From NCBI GenBank assembly GCA_050084985.1, contig JBITNC010000002.1, forward strand, positions 20,770,001 to 20,834,000: a stretch of 64,000 bases of DNA, written 5' to 3'. Both the position numbers and the translations under genes were made by a program. Below the pieces are notes generated by a model. It was given only the letters and a program-made list of their open reading frames with translations, searched no databases and was not told where the DNA came from. The DNA comes from Nageia nagi (lineage: Eukaryota; Pinophyta). Shown here in pieces: positions 10,449-22,757 of this stretch. Each line of letters opens with the position of its first letter. Position 1 is the stretch's first letter.

Positions 10449-13400
10449 GTAAAATATTTGAAGGTATAATCTTTATTTCAAGTTTTTTTTAATGTATTAC
10501 TAACATTGTTATGAGATGAAATGTTGGTAGAAAAATTACTTACATATTATTTCTATATTATTACTAACACTACTTTGTTAGTTACATTTTTCTTATATAT
10601 AGCAAATCATGTGTTATAGTCAAGCTTGAATTTTTTTTATATACTCAAATTTTTACACAAATTAAGTGAAAATTTGAAGGAGGACTTACTATCTATTTTT
10701 TTTTTTAATATTTGCAAAATTGATTTATAAGAAATTACCTTTCTCTTTAAATTTTTTTTTTTAAATAATGAAGTGGAAGTTGCATTTTTTTTTACAATAT
10801 AGTGGGTAGATTCTCTTTTATTGACTATTTTTTACATGGAAAATTTAAAAAATAAAAAATAATTTTTTTTCACTACTTTCATGAGGGTCTAAATTGCTTT
10901 GTGATGTGCATTTTGGGGTTTCAAACCCTCAACCACTTGTTCATGGCCCCTCCTCTTCTCCACTTATTCTTGCCCTATCACCATTTTCTCTTAGCTATCT
11001 TTTATCCATGGCTAACTTTTTGCAACTCTTTAGAGAAAGCGAGGGGAATAGGGAAGCTCCATGAGTTTGGTTTGTAGCAAGGATGATTGCTCTCATCCTT
11101 TCTCTATCCACTAACATAATTGACCATCGAAAACCTCCCTAACCACCTCTACGTCATGGCCTATTCCTATTCATAGTACCCAAAACAAAATCGTGGCCTC
11201 TTCTAGCCTCCCTTGCTCTCTACTCTGCTTGATCCTCTATCGATGGGCCCTGATCACTATTACATTAGTGCTATGGCTCTCCCATTCACCTCAAATCCCC
11301 TATGCATTGCTTATTAGCATTAAATTTTTTATTTTCTCTTACACATCCTTGGCATGGATCGAACACACACAATAATGGGTATTGTGACCACTCCCTGCCC
11401 TTTGCTCCCTTCCTCATGTGTCTATTTTTGATGTGCATCTAGTTCAAATCTTATACAATTGATCTCCTCCTTAGAAAATTGATGCTACTATTTAGTTGAT
11501 AGCCTCTTTGCATAAAAAGCCTCTTTGCATAAAAAAAACACCACATGTTACATAACAGGGCATGGAAGTGAAGCAACGATTTAGAAATTACAAGTTAGAC
11601 AAAAGGGCAACATAGAAAAGCAATGAGTTAGAAACCACAAGTTTAATTCTTTGCACTCAGCAGCCTCACCTCTCCTTACTTTATTTCCAACTCTCCACTC
11701 ACAAACTTACTTCACCTCTAGCCCCTCCTTGCAGATATCTTCCTAACTTCTTGCATTGCTTCATCAATAAGCCTCCTCCCTTTAGCCTCTCTATTCCTTT
11801 CAAGTGGTCCTAGAGTTTCACTATTTTTTTTTTGAATTTTTTTTGGGAAATATCATTAAATGAGGCTCCTTTGAGTGGTGTGGAGTTTTTTCTTTATGCA
11901 TTCAACTCTTGGTAGTACTTAATATCTTAGAGTTTATTTACTTGTTCAAAAAGTATAAACTCATAATTATTGTCCTTACTTCTACCAACTAGTCATTTAG
12001 TGGTTTGCCATGGAGTGTGTGGGAGGTAAAAGTAATTTTTTTTAAATATTTAAAACTTAAAATTTTGCCTTAGCCAATTTTTTAGCAATAAAATTGGTAA
12101 TTTTTTGGCATCAAAATTACAAAGTGCAATTGTGGCAATTTAAGATACTATCCTAAGCATTTATTCAAGGGATCCATTTTTTTTAAAGTAAAAGGAGGGA
12201 AATATTTGTGAAATTCCTTTACTTTAAAAATTTTAGAGCTTAAATTTTTTTAAGTTAATCCATGCTTAAGGATCTAATTTTTAAGTTTATGCTTAAAACT
12301 TAAAAGTTTTAAGTTAAATAATAATACATGCTTAGTACTTAAGTTGGAATAATGTATGTTTATTACTTAAATTATGATGCCTTTTTACTTTCTTATGCAA
12401 GTTATGGGAATAATGCATGTTATATTTTGAAATAATGCATGTTTTACTTAAATTTTTAAGTTAAATGCTTAGTACTTAATTTTTTTAAGTTAATATTGCA
12501 TACTTAAGTTAATGCATAGGACTTAAATTCCTTAAGTTAAAAGATGCATGCTAAGTATTCATCTTTATTACTTATGCAAAGTTACTGAATGAACTTATGC
12601 AAATTGTGGAAATAATGCTTGCCTCTCTAAGTATTTATCTTCTGATAAAATTTCATATGCAAAGTTAAGAATGGACTTATGCAAATTATGGACTTATGTA
12701 AAGATGTCCTTTAGGGGTTGGTAAACAAAACCCATTAGACACTTAGGTTTCAAGTTACTGAATGGATGATGTTTTTTAACTTATGCTCTTTTATTTCATG
12801 TTTTGTACTTTGATTTATTTTCTTATGTAAATATAAATGCAAATATTAATATGAGCAACCCCCTAAAATGAACACATCCGCATGTACATTTAGCAACATG
12901 ACTTGTTTGGGGAGCCATGAGGTGAGGATAGGTGAACTAGAACCTTTAAGTTTGATGATTAAAGTGGTGAAAAGTTTGTATTTATTAATTTCCCTTAAGT
13001 CCTCTATTGGTTTGGACATAACTCTATTATGTGGATAGACATGTGTGTAGTGATACCACATATTCGCACATCCATTCAGGGATTATCCTGATAACCTAGG
13101 AAGACAACTTGAAACCTAATCAAGATTAATAATTTGGTCGATCCAATAAATGTTGAAAGCTTAGAAAATAGCTAGTACTTCTCCTTATGAGAGTATATTG
13201 ATACCTAAGGGGAACTAGTTAAGGATTGGTAGGACCTGGGCTCCTCTTATGTGGGCATCTAGATGAAGGCCTAATTTTAAATAAGAAAATAAACCTCAAC
13301 AATGTCACTCTATATCTACGGTTCTTGACATGAGAAATATATTTGAGTACATGGGTTATTATTTTAAAAATATTTGCACTTATGAATCAAATCAAGCATG

Positions 13401-13489
13401 TATTTAGTGTTAAATGTAACATCGTTAAAATTTAACATTTAATGTTGTTTATTGAAACAACATGGTTATTATTTCCCATTCTTATGTAG
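10449..13489 (+). other. Predicted leader intron of element B
   Basis: A donor-like GTGAG|GTAAAA occurs 76 bp after the primer binding site, and an acceptor-like TTCTTATGTAG ends at 13489, four bases before the gag ATG at 13493. Elements A, E and G show the same donor and G the same acceptor. The interval holds no gene: T-rich to 10880, a C/T-rich stretch (10900-11830), TTAAG/GCATGC-rich sequence (12000-12700) and a block conserved with G (12720-13330). Splicing is inferred from signals only. Confidence 0.45.
12720..13330 (+). other. Conserved pre-gag block (copy in B)
   Basis: It aligns base by base with 34150-34760 of element G, including CATGACTTGTTTGGGGAGCC, GTGTGTAGTGATACCACAT and TTAGTACTTCTCCT-like segments, although the LTRs and the rest of the leader have diverged. 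There is no open frame common to both. Confidence 0.8.
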
Positions 13490-16400
13490 CACATGGAAGA
13501 ATAATTTTTTTTTACTCAAACACATTCTTGATGGTTCTAATTATAGGATTTGAAAACCTCAAATGAGAGCTAAATTGCAGGTAATGAAGCTTTGGCAAAT
13601 AGTGAATAAGAACCTTGTACCTTCTACAAATGAGAAGGCACTAGAGGCTTACAACACAAAGAATGAGTTGAGTTGGCAACCTTCATGATTTACCATGCAG
13701 TTTTAGATGATGTACTCAACCTTGATAAAGGAAGCATGGGATAAGCTTAAGAAAATCTACCTTGGTTCAAACTTTTCAAGATGGTTTACCATTCTTCAAA
13801 ATTTACTTCAACTCATCAAGGGAAAGACAAAAATGTGGCTATTTATTTGAATAAAATTATTGATTTAAAATTTTGTTGCTTTTGGATACAATTGGATAAT
13901 GATGAGTTCATTATCTTCATCATTCTTTAAAGTTTGGAAACTTTGTAATAGTTATGGAAACAAGGTTTGATGATGAAGAAGAAGTCTTCTCCCTTAAAAA
14001 CCTTTTTAGGCACCATAATTTGCTCTTTTCTAACTAATTGGATTGTTGATTTTGGTTGCACTATCACCTATGCTTTGAAAAGGAAAAGTTTGAGAACTTT
14101 CACAAGTATAAGATATGGTTATGATAGGTGATAAATATACCTTTGAAGTCTAAGGAATTGGGAGTTTGCTAATTCATAAAAAAGTTCTTGAAAATATTTT
14201 CTATATTTCTAAGTTAAGGATGAACCTTCTCTCCATGATTCAAGTTGCTAAGAAAGGGTACTCTTTTGAGTTTGAATCTTAATCCTAGTGCATTAAGAAA
14301 TGACTTGCTACTTTGGTTAAAGGATCAATGAAAGATAACCTCTACATTGTGGATCAAGTTCCATAAAAGATGTGTCTTACTTCTAATGTGTGTTCTAAAG
14401 GTAATCTTTTGCATCACTGTTTAGGGCACCCTAACCACAAGAGTATTCAAGTCATGAAAGATCAAGAACTTGTGGAAGGTTTGCCTTTAATTTCTCCTTC
14501 GATTGGTCTATGCAAGAAGTGCATTATTGGTAAGATGCATAGATAAAAGTTTGAAAAAGATAAAGCAACAAGAGCATATTAACTTCTTCAACTTGTGCAT
14601 TTAGATTTGATGGGTCCATTTCAGACTAAGTCACTTGGAGGAGCATCTTACATCTTAACTTTTATTTATGAATTTAGTAGAATGACCTTTAGGTATCTAG
14701 TTGAGCATAAGGATCAAAATTTTGAGAGTTTAAAGGTTTTTAAAGCCTTTGATGAGAATCAGAATAACCTTAAAATCAAGATGTTGAGATCAGATAATGG
14801 AGAAGAATATAACAACAATGAGTTCAATGACTATTGTGCTAAGTATAGAATCAAGAGGTAGTTTATGATTCCTTACATTTTTCAACAAAATGGTGTTACC
14901 AAAAGGAAAAATAGAATAATTATGGAGATGGCTAGATGCATGTTGGGTAATGTTCCTAAATTCTTATGGGGTGAAGTTGTGAGAATTACTATTTACACCT
15001 TAAATAGGTGTCCCACAAAAGTTGTTCAGAGTAAAACTCCTTTTGAGACATGGTTAGGAAGAAAACTTTACATTTCTCACCTTAGGGTGTTTGGTTGTGA
15101 AGCTTTATCCTACATTATTTCTTAGAAAATGAAGAAGTTGAATAAAAGAGCTAAAAAATGCATCTTTATGGGTTATGAAAATCAGCATAAAGGTTACAAG
15201 CTCTACTCTCCAACCTATAAAGTAGTGTTCATTTCAAGGGATGTAAAGTCCAATAAACTTCCTAAAGAATCTACTTCTAACAAGGATGTTGATGATCTAG
15301 AAGACTCTCTAGTTGCTCCTAGCTGGTTGAATATTGATATAGTCAAGTCACCTCAAGAACAAAATTCTCCAATGTAAAGGGTAATAAGGAGCATGACCTT
15401 GAATGAATCTTTAATTAGCAAGATTGACAACAACCATGATCCCTCAACCTTTAAAGAAGCTTCTAATCATGAGTGCTAGATGGAAGCCATGAAAGTGGAG
15501 TATGAAGTGCTTATGAAAAATAAAACTTGGGACTTAGTTTCTTATCCCAATGATAAGAATGGATTGGTAATAAATGGATCTACAAGGTCAAGTTCAATTT
15601 AGTTGGAGATATTGAGAAATACAAGGCAAGGTTAGTAGCTAAAGGTATTGCTTAGAAATATGGTGTGGATTATGAGGAAATGCTTGCTCCTATGGCAAAG
15701 ATGCCTACTATGAGAGTTATCCTTGCTCTTTTTGTAGCTTAAGGATGGAAAGTTTTTCAACTTGATGTCAAAAGTGCATTTCTCAATGGTGACTTAGATG
15801 TGGAAATCTTCATGAATCAACTAGAAGGGTTTATTGTGGAAGGTAAAGAGTTCTTTGTGTGCAAATTAAACAAATCTTTGTATGGACTTAAGCAAGCACC
15901 TCAAGCCTAGTATAGAAAGATTTTAGGTACTTTGCAAACATTAGATTCTTCAAGTGTTTTTTTGACTTCGATCTATATGTGCTCAATCAAAGAAAAGATA
16001 TGGTCTTGATTCTCTTTTATGTGGATGATATTTTGATTATTAGGAACAATGATGAAATCATTCAAGAGTGCATGTACAAACTTAAGAAAATATTTGAAAT
16101 GATTGATCTTGGTCTCTTGTACTACTATCTTAGAATGCAAGTGTATCAATACAAGGATTGTACTTACCTCAATCAATCTAAGTATATATTATACATCTTG
16201 TAAAAGTTTGGAATGGAAGAGTGTAGATATGCTGCAATCCTAATCTCTTCTGGAATCACTATTTCTCTAAGCTCCAACTCTTAGTTAGCTGATGCTACAG
16301 CTTACAGGCAATTAATTGTTAGTCTTTTGTATTTGACTATATCTAGTCTAGATATTACCTTTGTAGTGAATCTAATGACATGATTCATGCAAAAACCTTA

Positions 16401-16491
16401 CGTTGAGCTCCTCAATGCTATTAAGCAAATCTTGAGGTATGTTGTAGGGACTAAGGATCTTGCTCTTAAGTATTCCAAGTTGCTCTCATTT

Positions 16492-16797
16492 TGTTAGGTT
16501 CCTATACTACTCATGTAGCCCATATATTGTTATTATGTGTCCCATAGAAACCCACTATGGTTATTGTTATTCCCTTACATTATTATTGTTATGTCGGCTA
16601 GTGTCCTTTCATTGTAGTGGCAACCCTTGGACTCCTATATATACTAAGGAGGTATTATCATTTGTATTATCTATTGTTATGTATTTGATGTAATGTAAAG
16701 AAGGTTACCCCCTCAAAGTGGCTTATTATTACTAATTTTATCTCTTATTCAAAGCGTTGAGCTCTTTCTCTTGTGATTTTATGCTTGGTTCATAACA
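16492..16797 (+). repeat. 5' LTR of element C
   Basis: 306 bp, TGTTAGGTTC...CATAACA. TATA-like TATATATA at 16636-16643. Confidence 0.93.
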
Positions 16798-16799
16798 TT

Positions 16800-16811
16800 T
16801 GGTATTAGAGC
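16800..16811 (+). promoter_or_regulatory. Primer binding site of element C
   Basis: TGGTATTAGAGC, matching the tRNA-iMet complement except for one C-to-T, two bases after the LTR. Confidence 0.85.
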
Positions 16812-17988
16812 AGATGATTCTATGGTTTCATTGCTCAAAACTAGTCATCGTGGAATTTTCACTACCAATTTTTTTTTGCAAGGTTTTAGATTCTAAAATT
16901 TATTAGGTTTTTAGAAGACATACCGAAGATAGGTGTTTTGGCTAGAAAGTGTATATCTAAATTTTTATAGCTCCAAACTTTGTGAAACCTATTGGATTGG
17001 TTAGTATATGGAATAAAGTTTATCTAGTACAATTTTCAAGGTCCGGGAATAAACAGGTGACACATGGCACTTCGTACAAAGTTTGCTCTTCTAAAAAAAT
17101 CCAAAAATTAGCACATTTTGGGAAAGTTGCAACCAATTCCTCTTGGAATATCATAATTTGATGAAACCTATGGCATTGAAAAGAAGACATCTGATGCTAC
17201 CAAAGGTAGAAATTTTAGACTCTAAAGGGATAAAATTTTAGATTTACATCAATTGGAAGGTTGAATAATAGAATAGTATCCAAATCATGATTTAAAAAGG
17301 TATAATTTTTTAAATTTGCATATATTTTGATTGGAAGGTCTATTTGGGGTGATTCAAAAGCTATTAGAAAGAGAAGAAAGAGGAGAGTATTATAGGTATA
17401 GATGTGTTTTAGCATCTTGAAACATAAGAGCTATCATTACTTTGCCAGCATTGCATCTCGAGGAATTATGGTCTCCTATAATGTACTTGTAGTATATTGC
17501 TTAGGCCACTATTAGATTCTCTCACGTACCTTTGAGTATATAGAGAGGCCATCGTGCTCATGCATGTACATGGTATATAGAGAGGTCCTTTAGGATTCCC
17601 TCGTGTACCATGAGTATATTAGCAAGGGCCCTTTTCAAACGATTGTGCATTAGATAGCACTATCATAGATTTGAGCTCCCATGTACCTTATGTATATAAG
17701 GAGACCCCCTAGAATCCTAAAACCAACCAAGTTAACATTTTGATCATCCTTTTTTTTGTAATATATCAAGAATAGCACTCAGGGAGTCTACCACACATAC
17801 CAAAAGATAGTCGGGTAGTATAGCCAAGGGTATGGTGTATCCTCTTTGGTTGGAGCTTTGAAATATTGGGCCAAGTACTATTGTTGGACCATATGATATA
17901 TCATGGTTTGTGAGAAGTTAACACTCATGTGAGGACCTTTGACTAAACCATTTGGGAAATTCCTACTCCATAGTAATACTCAATCAAA
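16812..17988 (+). other. Leader of element C
   Basis: AT-rich leader of about 1.2 kb. A loose repeat containing GAGTATATAGAGAGG / CATGTACATGG-like pieces is seen at about 17520-17710. No coding potential was recognised. Confidence 0.5.
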
Positions 17989-19424
17989 ATGCCATAAAAA
18001 AAAATTGCTACACCACCTAGACCTCCAGAATATCCCAATTGGAAGAATTAGTTAAAGGGTGTGTAAAAAAGGGTGATTTGGATGAATTAAAAAGGGATTT
18101 GACAAAAGGGATAGTAAGATCAATTGATTTAATTAGTTTGAGGGAGGAGTTGGTGACTAATATGGATCAAAATATGGAAAAGATTTTTCAATTCATACAA
18201 AACCCAGAGGGAAAGATTCCTAAAGATGTTGATATGGCCCAGGGTTATCAAGAAAATAATGATATTGTTCAAGGAGATAAACCCTTCATTAATAAGCCTA
18301 ATTCAGGAGGATATGCTTCTACTAATGGAAGTAATCAAGCATGGTTCTCAAGGGGAATACAACTCCCTAAGATCGACATGAGGAAGTTTTATGGAAAGGA
18401 CCCCATCACTTGGATATTTCAAATGGAGCATTTTTTTGATCTACACCAAGTACCAACATTACAAAAAGTAACTATTGCATCCTTGTATCTAGAGCCTGAG
18501 CAGGTTGTATGGTACCAATGGCTTTGTGAATGTAAAAAGGGTTCTATTATATCTTGGTCTATTTTTATAAAGGAACTGATAGCCTACCATGAGGATGTTA
18601 AGAATAATTCCTTCTTTACTCAATTGACAAATCTAAGGCAAAAAGGTTTAGTGATGGAGCACATTCGACAATTTCAAAAGTTGAGTCTTAGAGTGAATGA
18701 CATACTAAGTGATAGATTGTTGGATCTCTTTATGGGAACCTTAAAGGATAACATTTAACATGAGGTGTGTCTATTTGAATCAACATCCTTAGAGATGGCT
18801 TTTAGGATGGCAAGGAAGGTTGAAAGTAAAAATATGGCAATGGTTACTAAAAGGTTCCCCTCGAACACCTATAAAGAAAATAATGTTCCTTCTTCTCACT
18901 TACCTAAACCTACAAGGTTGACACCTCAACAAATGGATGAAAGACGAGCAAAGGGTCTATGCTTCAATTGTGATAGCAAGTACAATAAAGGACATAAGTG
19001 TGGGGAGAAGAAATTATTCTACATAGAATGTGAAGAGGAAAAAGAAGAAAAAGAAAAATCATCCACATCCAAAGAATTAGAAGAGATTACTACTGAAGAA
19101 ATGACTCCCACCATATCTTGTAATGCATTGGCTAGAATTATTTCTCCTCAAATTCTCAAGATAGAAGGATATATCAAGAAGAAAAAGGTAATAATGTTGA
19201 TTGAATCGGGTAGTACACATAATTTTATTTATTCCAAGATAGCCAAAGATTTGAATTACTTCATATATCCAGCGCTAGAGTTTCAAGTGATGGTTGCAGA
19301 TGGAGGAACTATAAATTACTTAGGGAAGTGCCATAATATCAATCTAACCATGGGGGAATATGTACTAAAAAGTCCAATAATTACCATTCCAATGGGTGTT
19401 GTTGATATTGTCTTGAGGGTCTAA
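17989..19424 (+). pseudogene. Element C gag-protease remnant
   Basis: ATG at 17989 is followed at once by a stop and, near 18045, a frameshift; the main frame then runs 18039-19424 with one TAA (18756). The gag core ends before a CX2CX7HXC knuckle (CFNC...GHKC, about 18961-19002). An acidic linker follows. The protease-like segment near 19200 has ESGSTHNF where DSGSTHNF is usual in chromoviruses, so the catalytic Asp is replaced by Glu. The protein breaks off at 19424 where RT should begin. Confidence 0.8.
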
Positions 19425-19771
19425 TGGTTACAATCATTGGGAATAATGGCTTTTAATTTTAAAAAACTTTTCATGAAATTTTTCTAGGAGGGAAAAGAAT
19501 TTGAATTAAGGGATATTGAAGTGAAATATTGTAAGATAATAAGCTCTAATGGCATGAAAAACTTTTAAGGAAGTAAAGAAGTAGTGTAATTGTACAATTA
19601 TGCTCACTAGATGTCCAAACATCTAAGCTAGGCAATTATCTAGATCTCCAACCTGAGTGGATAATTGAATCAAGGGATGAATGGAGGAATGATGAGGAGG
19701 TGTGCACACTCATTTAGAAGCTGCAGTAAGATCCTAGTGTATCTGATACATTCAATTGGAAAAATGATTCT

Positions 19772-21083
19772 TTGTGGTACAAGGATCACTTATATTTATG
19801 TAAGAACTCCCAACTCAAACAAAAGGTTCTTTTGGAATTACACACCTCTCCTCTAGGAGGGCACTCAGGAGTTTTAAAAACTTATCACAAAGTCAAGAAG
19901 GAATTTTTTTGGGATGGCCTTAAATATAATATCCAAAAGTTTATGGTAGAAGGTTGGGTTTGCCAACAAAATAAAGTTGAGACAATCAAGACCCCAGGTC
20001 TTTAACAACCATTACCCATTCCAAGTCAGCGTTGGGAGGAAGTCTCAATGGATTTTATCATGGGTCTACCCAATTCTGAAGGAAAGAGTATCATCATGGT
20101 GGTTGTTGATAGACTTACCAAGTATGCAAACTTTTATGCACTATCCCATCCCTTCAAAGCTAGTACAGTCACTACTGCATTCATGGAGATAGTTCAAAAA
20201 TTACATGGAAACCCAAAGATTATTGTAAGTGACAAAGATCCAATTTTCACTAGGAATTTTTGGATAGAATTATTTTCTTGTCTCTATACTCAATTGGCTC
20301 ATAGCTCATCTTACCATCCTCAATCTGATGGGCAAACTGGGATAGTGAACAAATGTTTGGAAGGATATCTTCATTGCTTTGTATCTGATAAACAAACACA
20401 ATGGTCAAGTGGTTATCTTTGGTAGAATGGTGGTATAACACTTCCTTACATATATCAACAAAAATGACCCCATTTATGGTGCTTTATGAATATCATCCAC
20501 CATCCATCACATCATATCTAAGAGACAAATCAAAGGTTCAACCAGTGGAAGATCACATCAAGCATCAACAACAAGTTCTCCAAATCTTAAAGGATAACCT
20601 GACCTTGGCATAGAATCGAATGAAACAACAAGTAGATCAACATCGTAGTGAAAGAAGTTTTGAAGTGGGTGATTGGGTGTTTTTATAGCTACAACCATAT
20701 AAATAGATGTCCCTCAAGCAATCTAAGAAGGATAACAAACAATCTCCCAACTACTATGAGCCTTATAAGGTGTTGCAAAAGATTGGTAGTATGGCATACA
20801 AATTGGAGCTTCTGAATTCTTTGTGAGTACACCCAATTTTTCATATTTCATGCTTAAAGAAGGTTATCGGTGACAAGATCCCAGTTCAAACTACACTTCC
20901 AGAACTCAACAAGGAAGGAAAAATTATATTGGAACTAGAAGTAATCACTGAATCAAGAATTCATAAGCTAAGAAATTGATCAATTTTAGAGTATCTCATT
21001 AAGTGGAAGAACCTACCTACTAAAGATTCCACATGGGAAGATGAGAATTTTCTATAGAAGCATCTAGAACTACTCAAATGTTG
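19772..21083 (+). pseudogene. Element C integrase with chromodomain (remnant)
   Basis: The zinc-binding region is at 19772-20000 (H...H present, first Cys of the CxxC pair lost). The core at 20048-20425 has MDFIMGLP, VVVDRLTKYA and VSDKDPIF, so the two aspartates are present. In the third motif GQTG replaces the usual GQTE, so the catalytic Glu is lost. The frame shifts near 20400 and continues to a chromodomain at about 20930-21083, with YLIKWKNLP and STWEDE. Chromodomains direct chromovirus integration toward particular chromatin. Several stops break the frame. Confidence 0.85.
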
Positions 21084-21114
21084 AGGACAATGTTTTTTTT
21101 GAAGGAGAGGGGCA

Positions 21115-21420
21115 TGTTAGGTCCCTATACTACTCATGTAGCCCATATATTGTTATTATGTGTCCCATAGAAGCCCACTATGGTTATTATTATTCCCTTA
21201 CATTATTATTGTTATGTCAGCTAGTGTCCTTTCATTGTAGTGGCAACCCTTGGACTCCTATATATACTAAGGAGGTATTATCATTTGTATTGTTTATTGT
21301 TGTGTATTTGATGTAATGTAAAGGAGGTTGCCCCATTGAAGTGGCTTATTATTACTAATTTTATCTCTTATTCAAAGCGTTGAGCTCTTTCTCTTGTAAT
21401 TTTATGCTTGGTTCATAACA
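21115..21420 (+). repeat. 3' LTR of element C
   Basis: 306 bp, TGTTAGGTCC...CATAACA, preceded by the purine tract GAAGGAGAGGGG (21101-21112). TATATATA at 21259-21266. Confidence 0.93.
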
Positions 21421-21917
21421 CATTTGTTCTCTTTGGATTCTCAGATTCTAACTATGGGGAAGATAAAGATGATAGGAAGTCAACCTTTGTGTATGTGTTT
21501 AGCATTGGTTTAGGTGCTATCTCTTGGAATTCCAAGAAGCAACCTACTATTTCTCTTTTCACCATAGAAGCTAAATATCATGCCATGTTTATTGCAACCG
21601 AGGAAGCCATTTGGCTAAGGCATATTCTGAAAGAAATTGGGTATGAGCAAGGTGGATCATCTTTGATCTCTTCAGATAATCAGTCAACTATTTCTTTAGC
21701 TAAGAATCTAGTGTTCCATCAGAGAATAAAACATGTAAAAATACATGCCCATTTTATCAAGGATAAGGTTTTTGATGGCATCATACACTTGGAGTATTGT
21801 CCACCCACCTTGAACTCTACTGATTTGTTCACCAAGCCCCTCCTAAAAGCTCAATTTTATAAGCTTAGAGATGATATTGAGTTGGTGAAGTTGCCCTCAA
21901 GGGGAAGTGAAGTTTGA

Positions 21918-22757
21918 ATTCTTATGTTGAATTCATGTTTATGATGATAAATTCACCCTTAGGAGGATTTTATGTTGTATAGTGTTAATTTTATTATACA
22001 ACTTCATGGTAAGTTCGCTTTGCATGAAAAACTTATTGTACAAATTGACCAATCTAGCATTGTCCAGTTATCCATATGTGAGGAACTCTTATGTGTCTTT
22101 TGGCACTATTCAATTATCCATATGTGAGGAACTTGTATGTGCATGTTCTATTTTTGGTCAATCTAGCACTATTCAATTATCCATATGTGAAAAACTCTTA
22201 TGTGTGTTTTGGCACTGTTCAGTTATCTATATGTGAGGAACTCGTATGTGCATGTTTTATTTTTGGTCAATCTAGCACTGTTCAATTATCCATATGTGAG
22301 GAACTCTTATATGTCATTTGGCATTGTTTAGTTATCTATGTGTGAGGAACTCTTATGTGCATGATTTAGCACTATTCAATTATCCATGTGTGAGGAACTC
22401 TTATGTGTCTTTTGGCATTGTTCAGTTATCAACATGTGAGAAACTCATATGTGCATGCTCTATTTTGTAATAATAATCAACACATGTCTTATATACAAAT
22501 GGTGATTAGTGTTTTTTAGCATGGCATCTTTATAATGACTTATAGTGCACCATTGATCAGTTCTTGATGGCATTTGTGTGATTCATCTATCCTTGTTGAT
22601 ATGAATATGATGCATCTAATTGATCTTGTTATTTGAGCTGCTTATGACTTATAGGTTCCTTTGAGATTGCAAGTTACTTACCTCAAGTATGTAGGCTCTT
22701 GGAGACTCTTCATGACTTCCAATTGGATAACTACTTCATGTACATTGAAATCGGTTG
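21918..22757 (+). repeat. Element B 3' UTR with minisatellite
   Basis: Directly after the RNase H stop: an AAGTTCG/AAACTT hairpin unit near 22008, then about seven TATCCATATGTGAGGAACTC-type units (22060-22460), one degraded ACTTATAGT hairpin (22500-22550) and unique tail sequence. Element D interrupts it at 22757; the tail resumes at 60123. Confidence 0.8.

Larger units (their letters stand above)
16492..21420 (+). mobile_element. Element C: small Ty3/gypsy chromovirus (Reina-like), RT deleted
   Basis: Two 306-bp LTRs with flanking TSD CATTT (16487-16491 and 21421-21425), inserted in B's RNase H region. It has gag with a CX2CX7HXC knuckle, a protease remnant, integrase and a C-terminal chromodomain, as in chromoviruses. 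Only about 350 bp separate protease from integrase, where RT and RNase H (over 1 kb) should be. The LTRs differ at about 13 positions, nearly all transitions, so the insertion is old. Confidence 0.9.
13493..21917 (+). pseudogene. Element B gag-pol remnant (interrupted by C)
   Basis: The order is gag, protease, integrase, reverse transcriptase, RNase H, as in Ty1/copia; RNase H resumes after element C at 21426. Protein similarity to G is obvious throughout. The gag start is at 13493 but stops follow at once. The integrase core is readable at 14595-15125, with the SDNG aspartate at 14793 and Lys at 14901, exactly 36 codons on, where a catalytic Glu is expected. The RT frame shifts near 15560, and YVDD is readable at 16018-16029. 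RNase H (21426-21917) is open with the RKST and EAKY motifs and ends at the same SRGSEV-stop as G. Confidence 0.85.
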
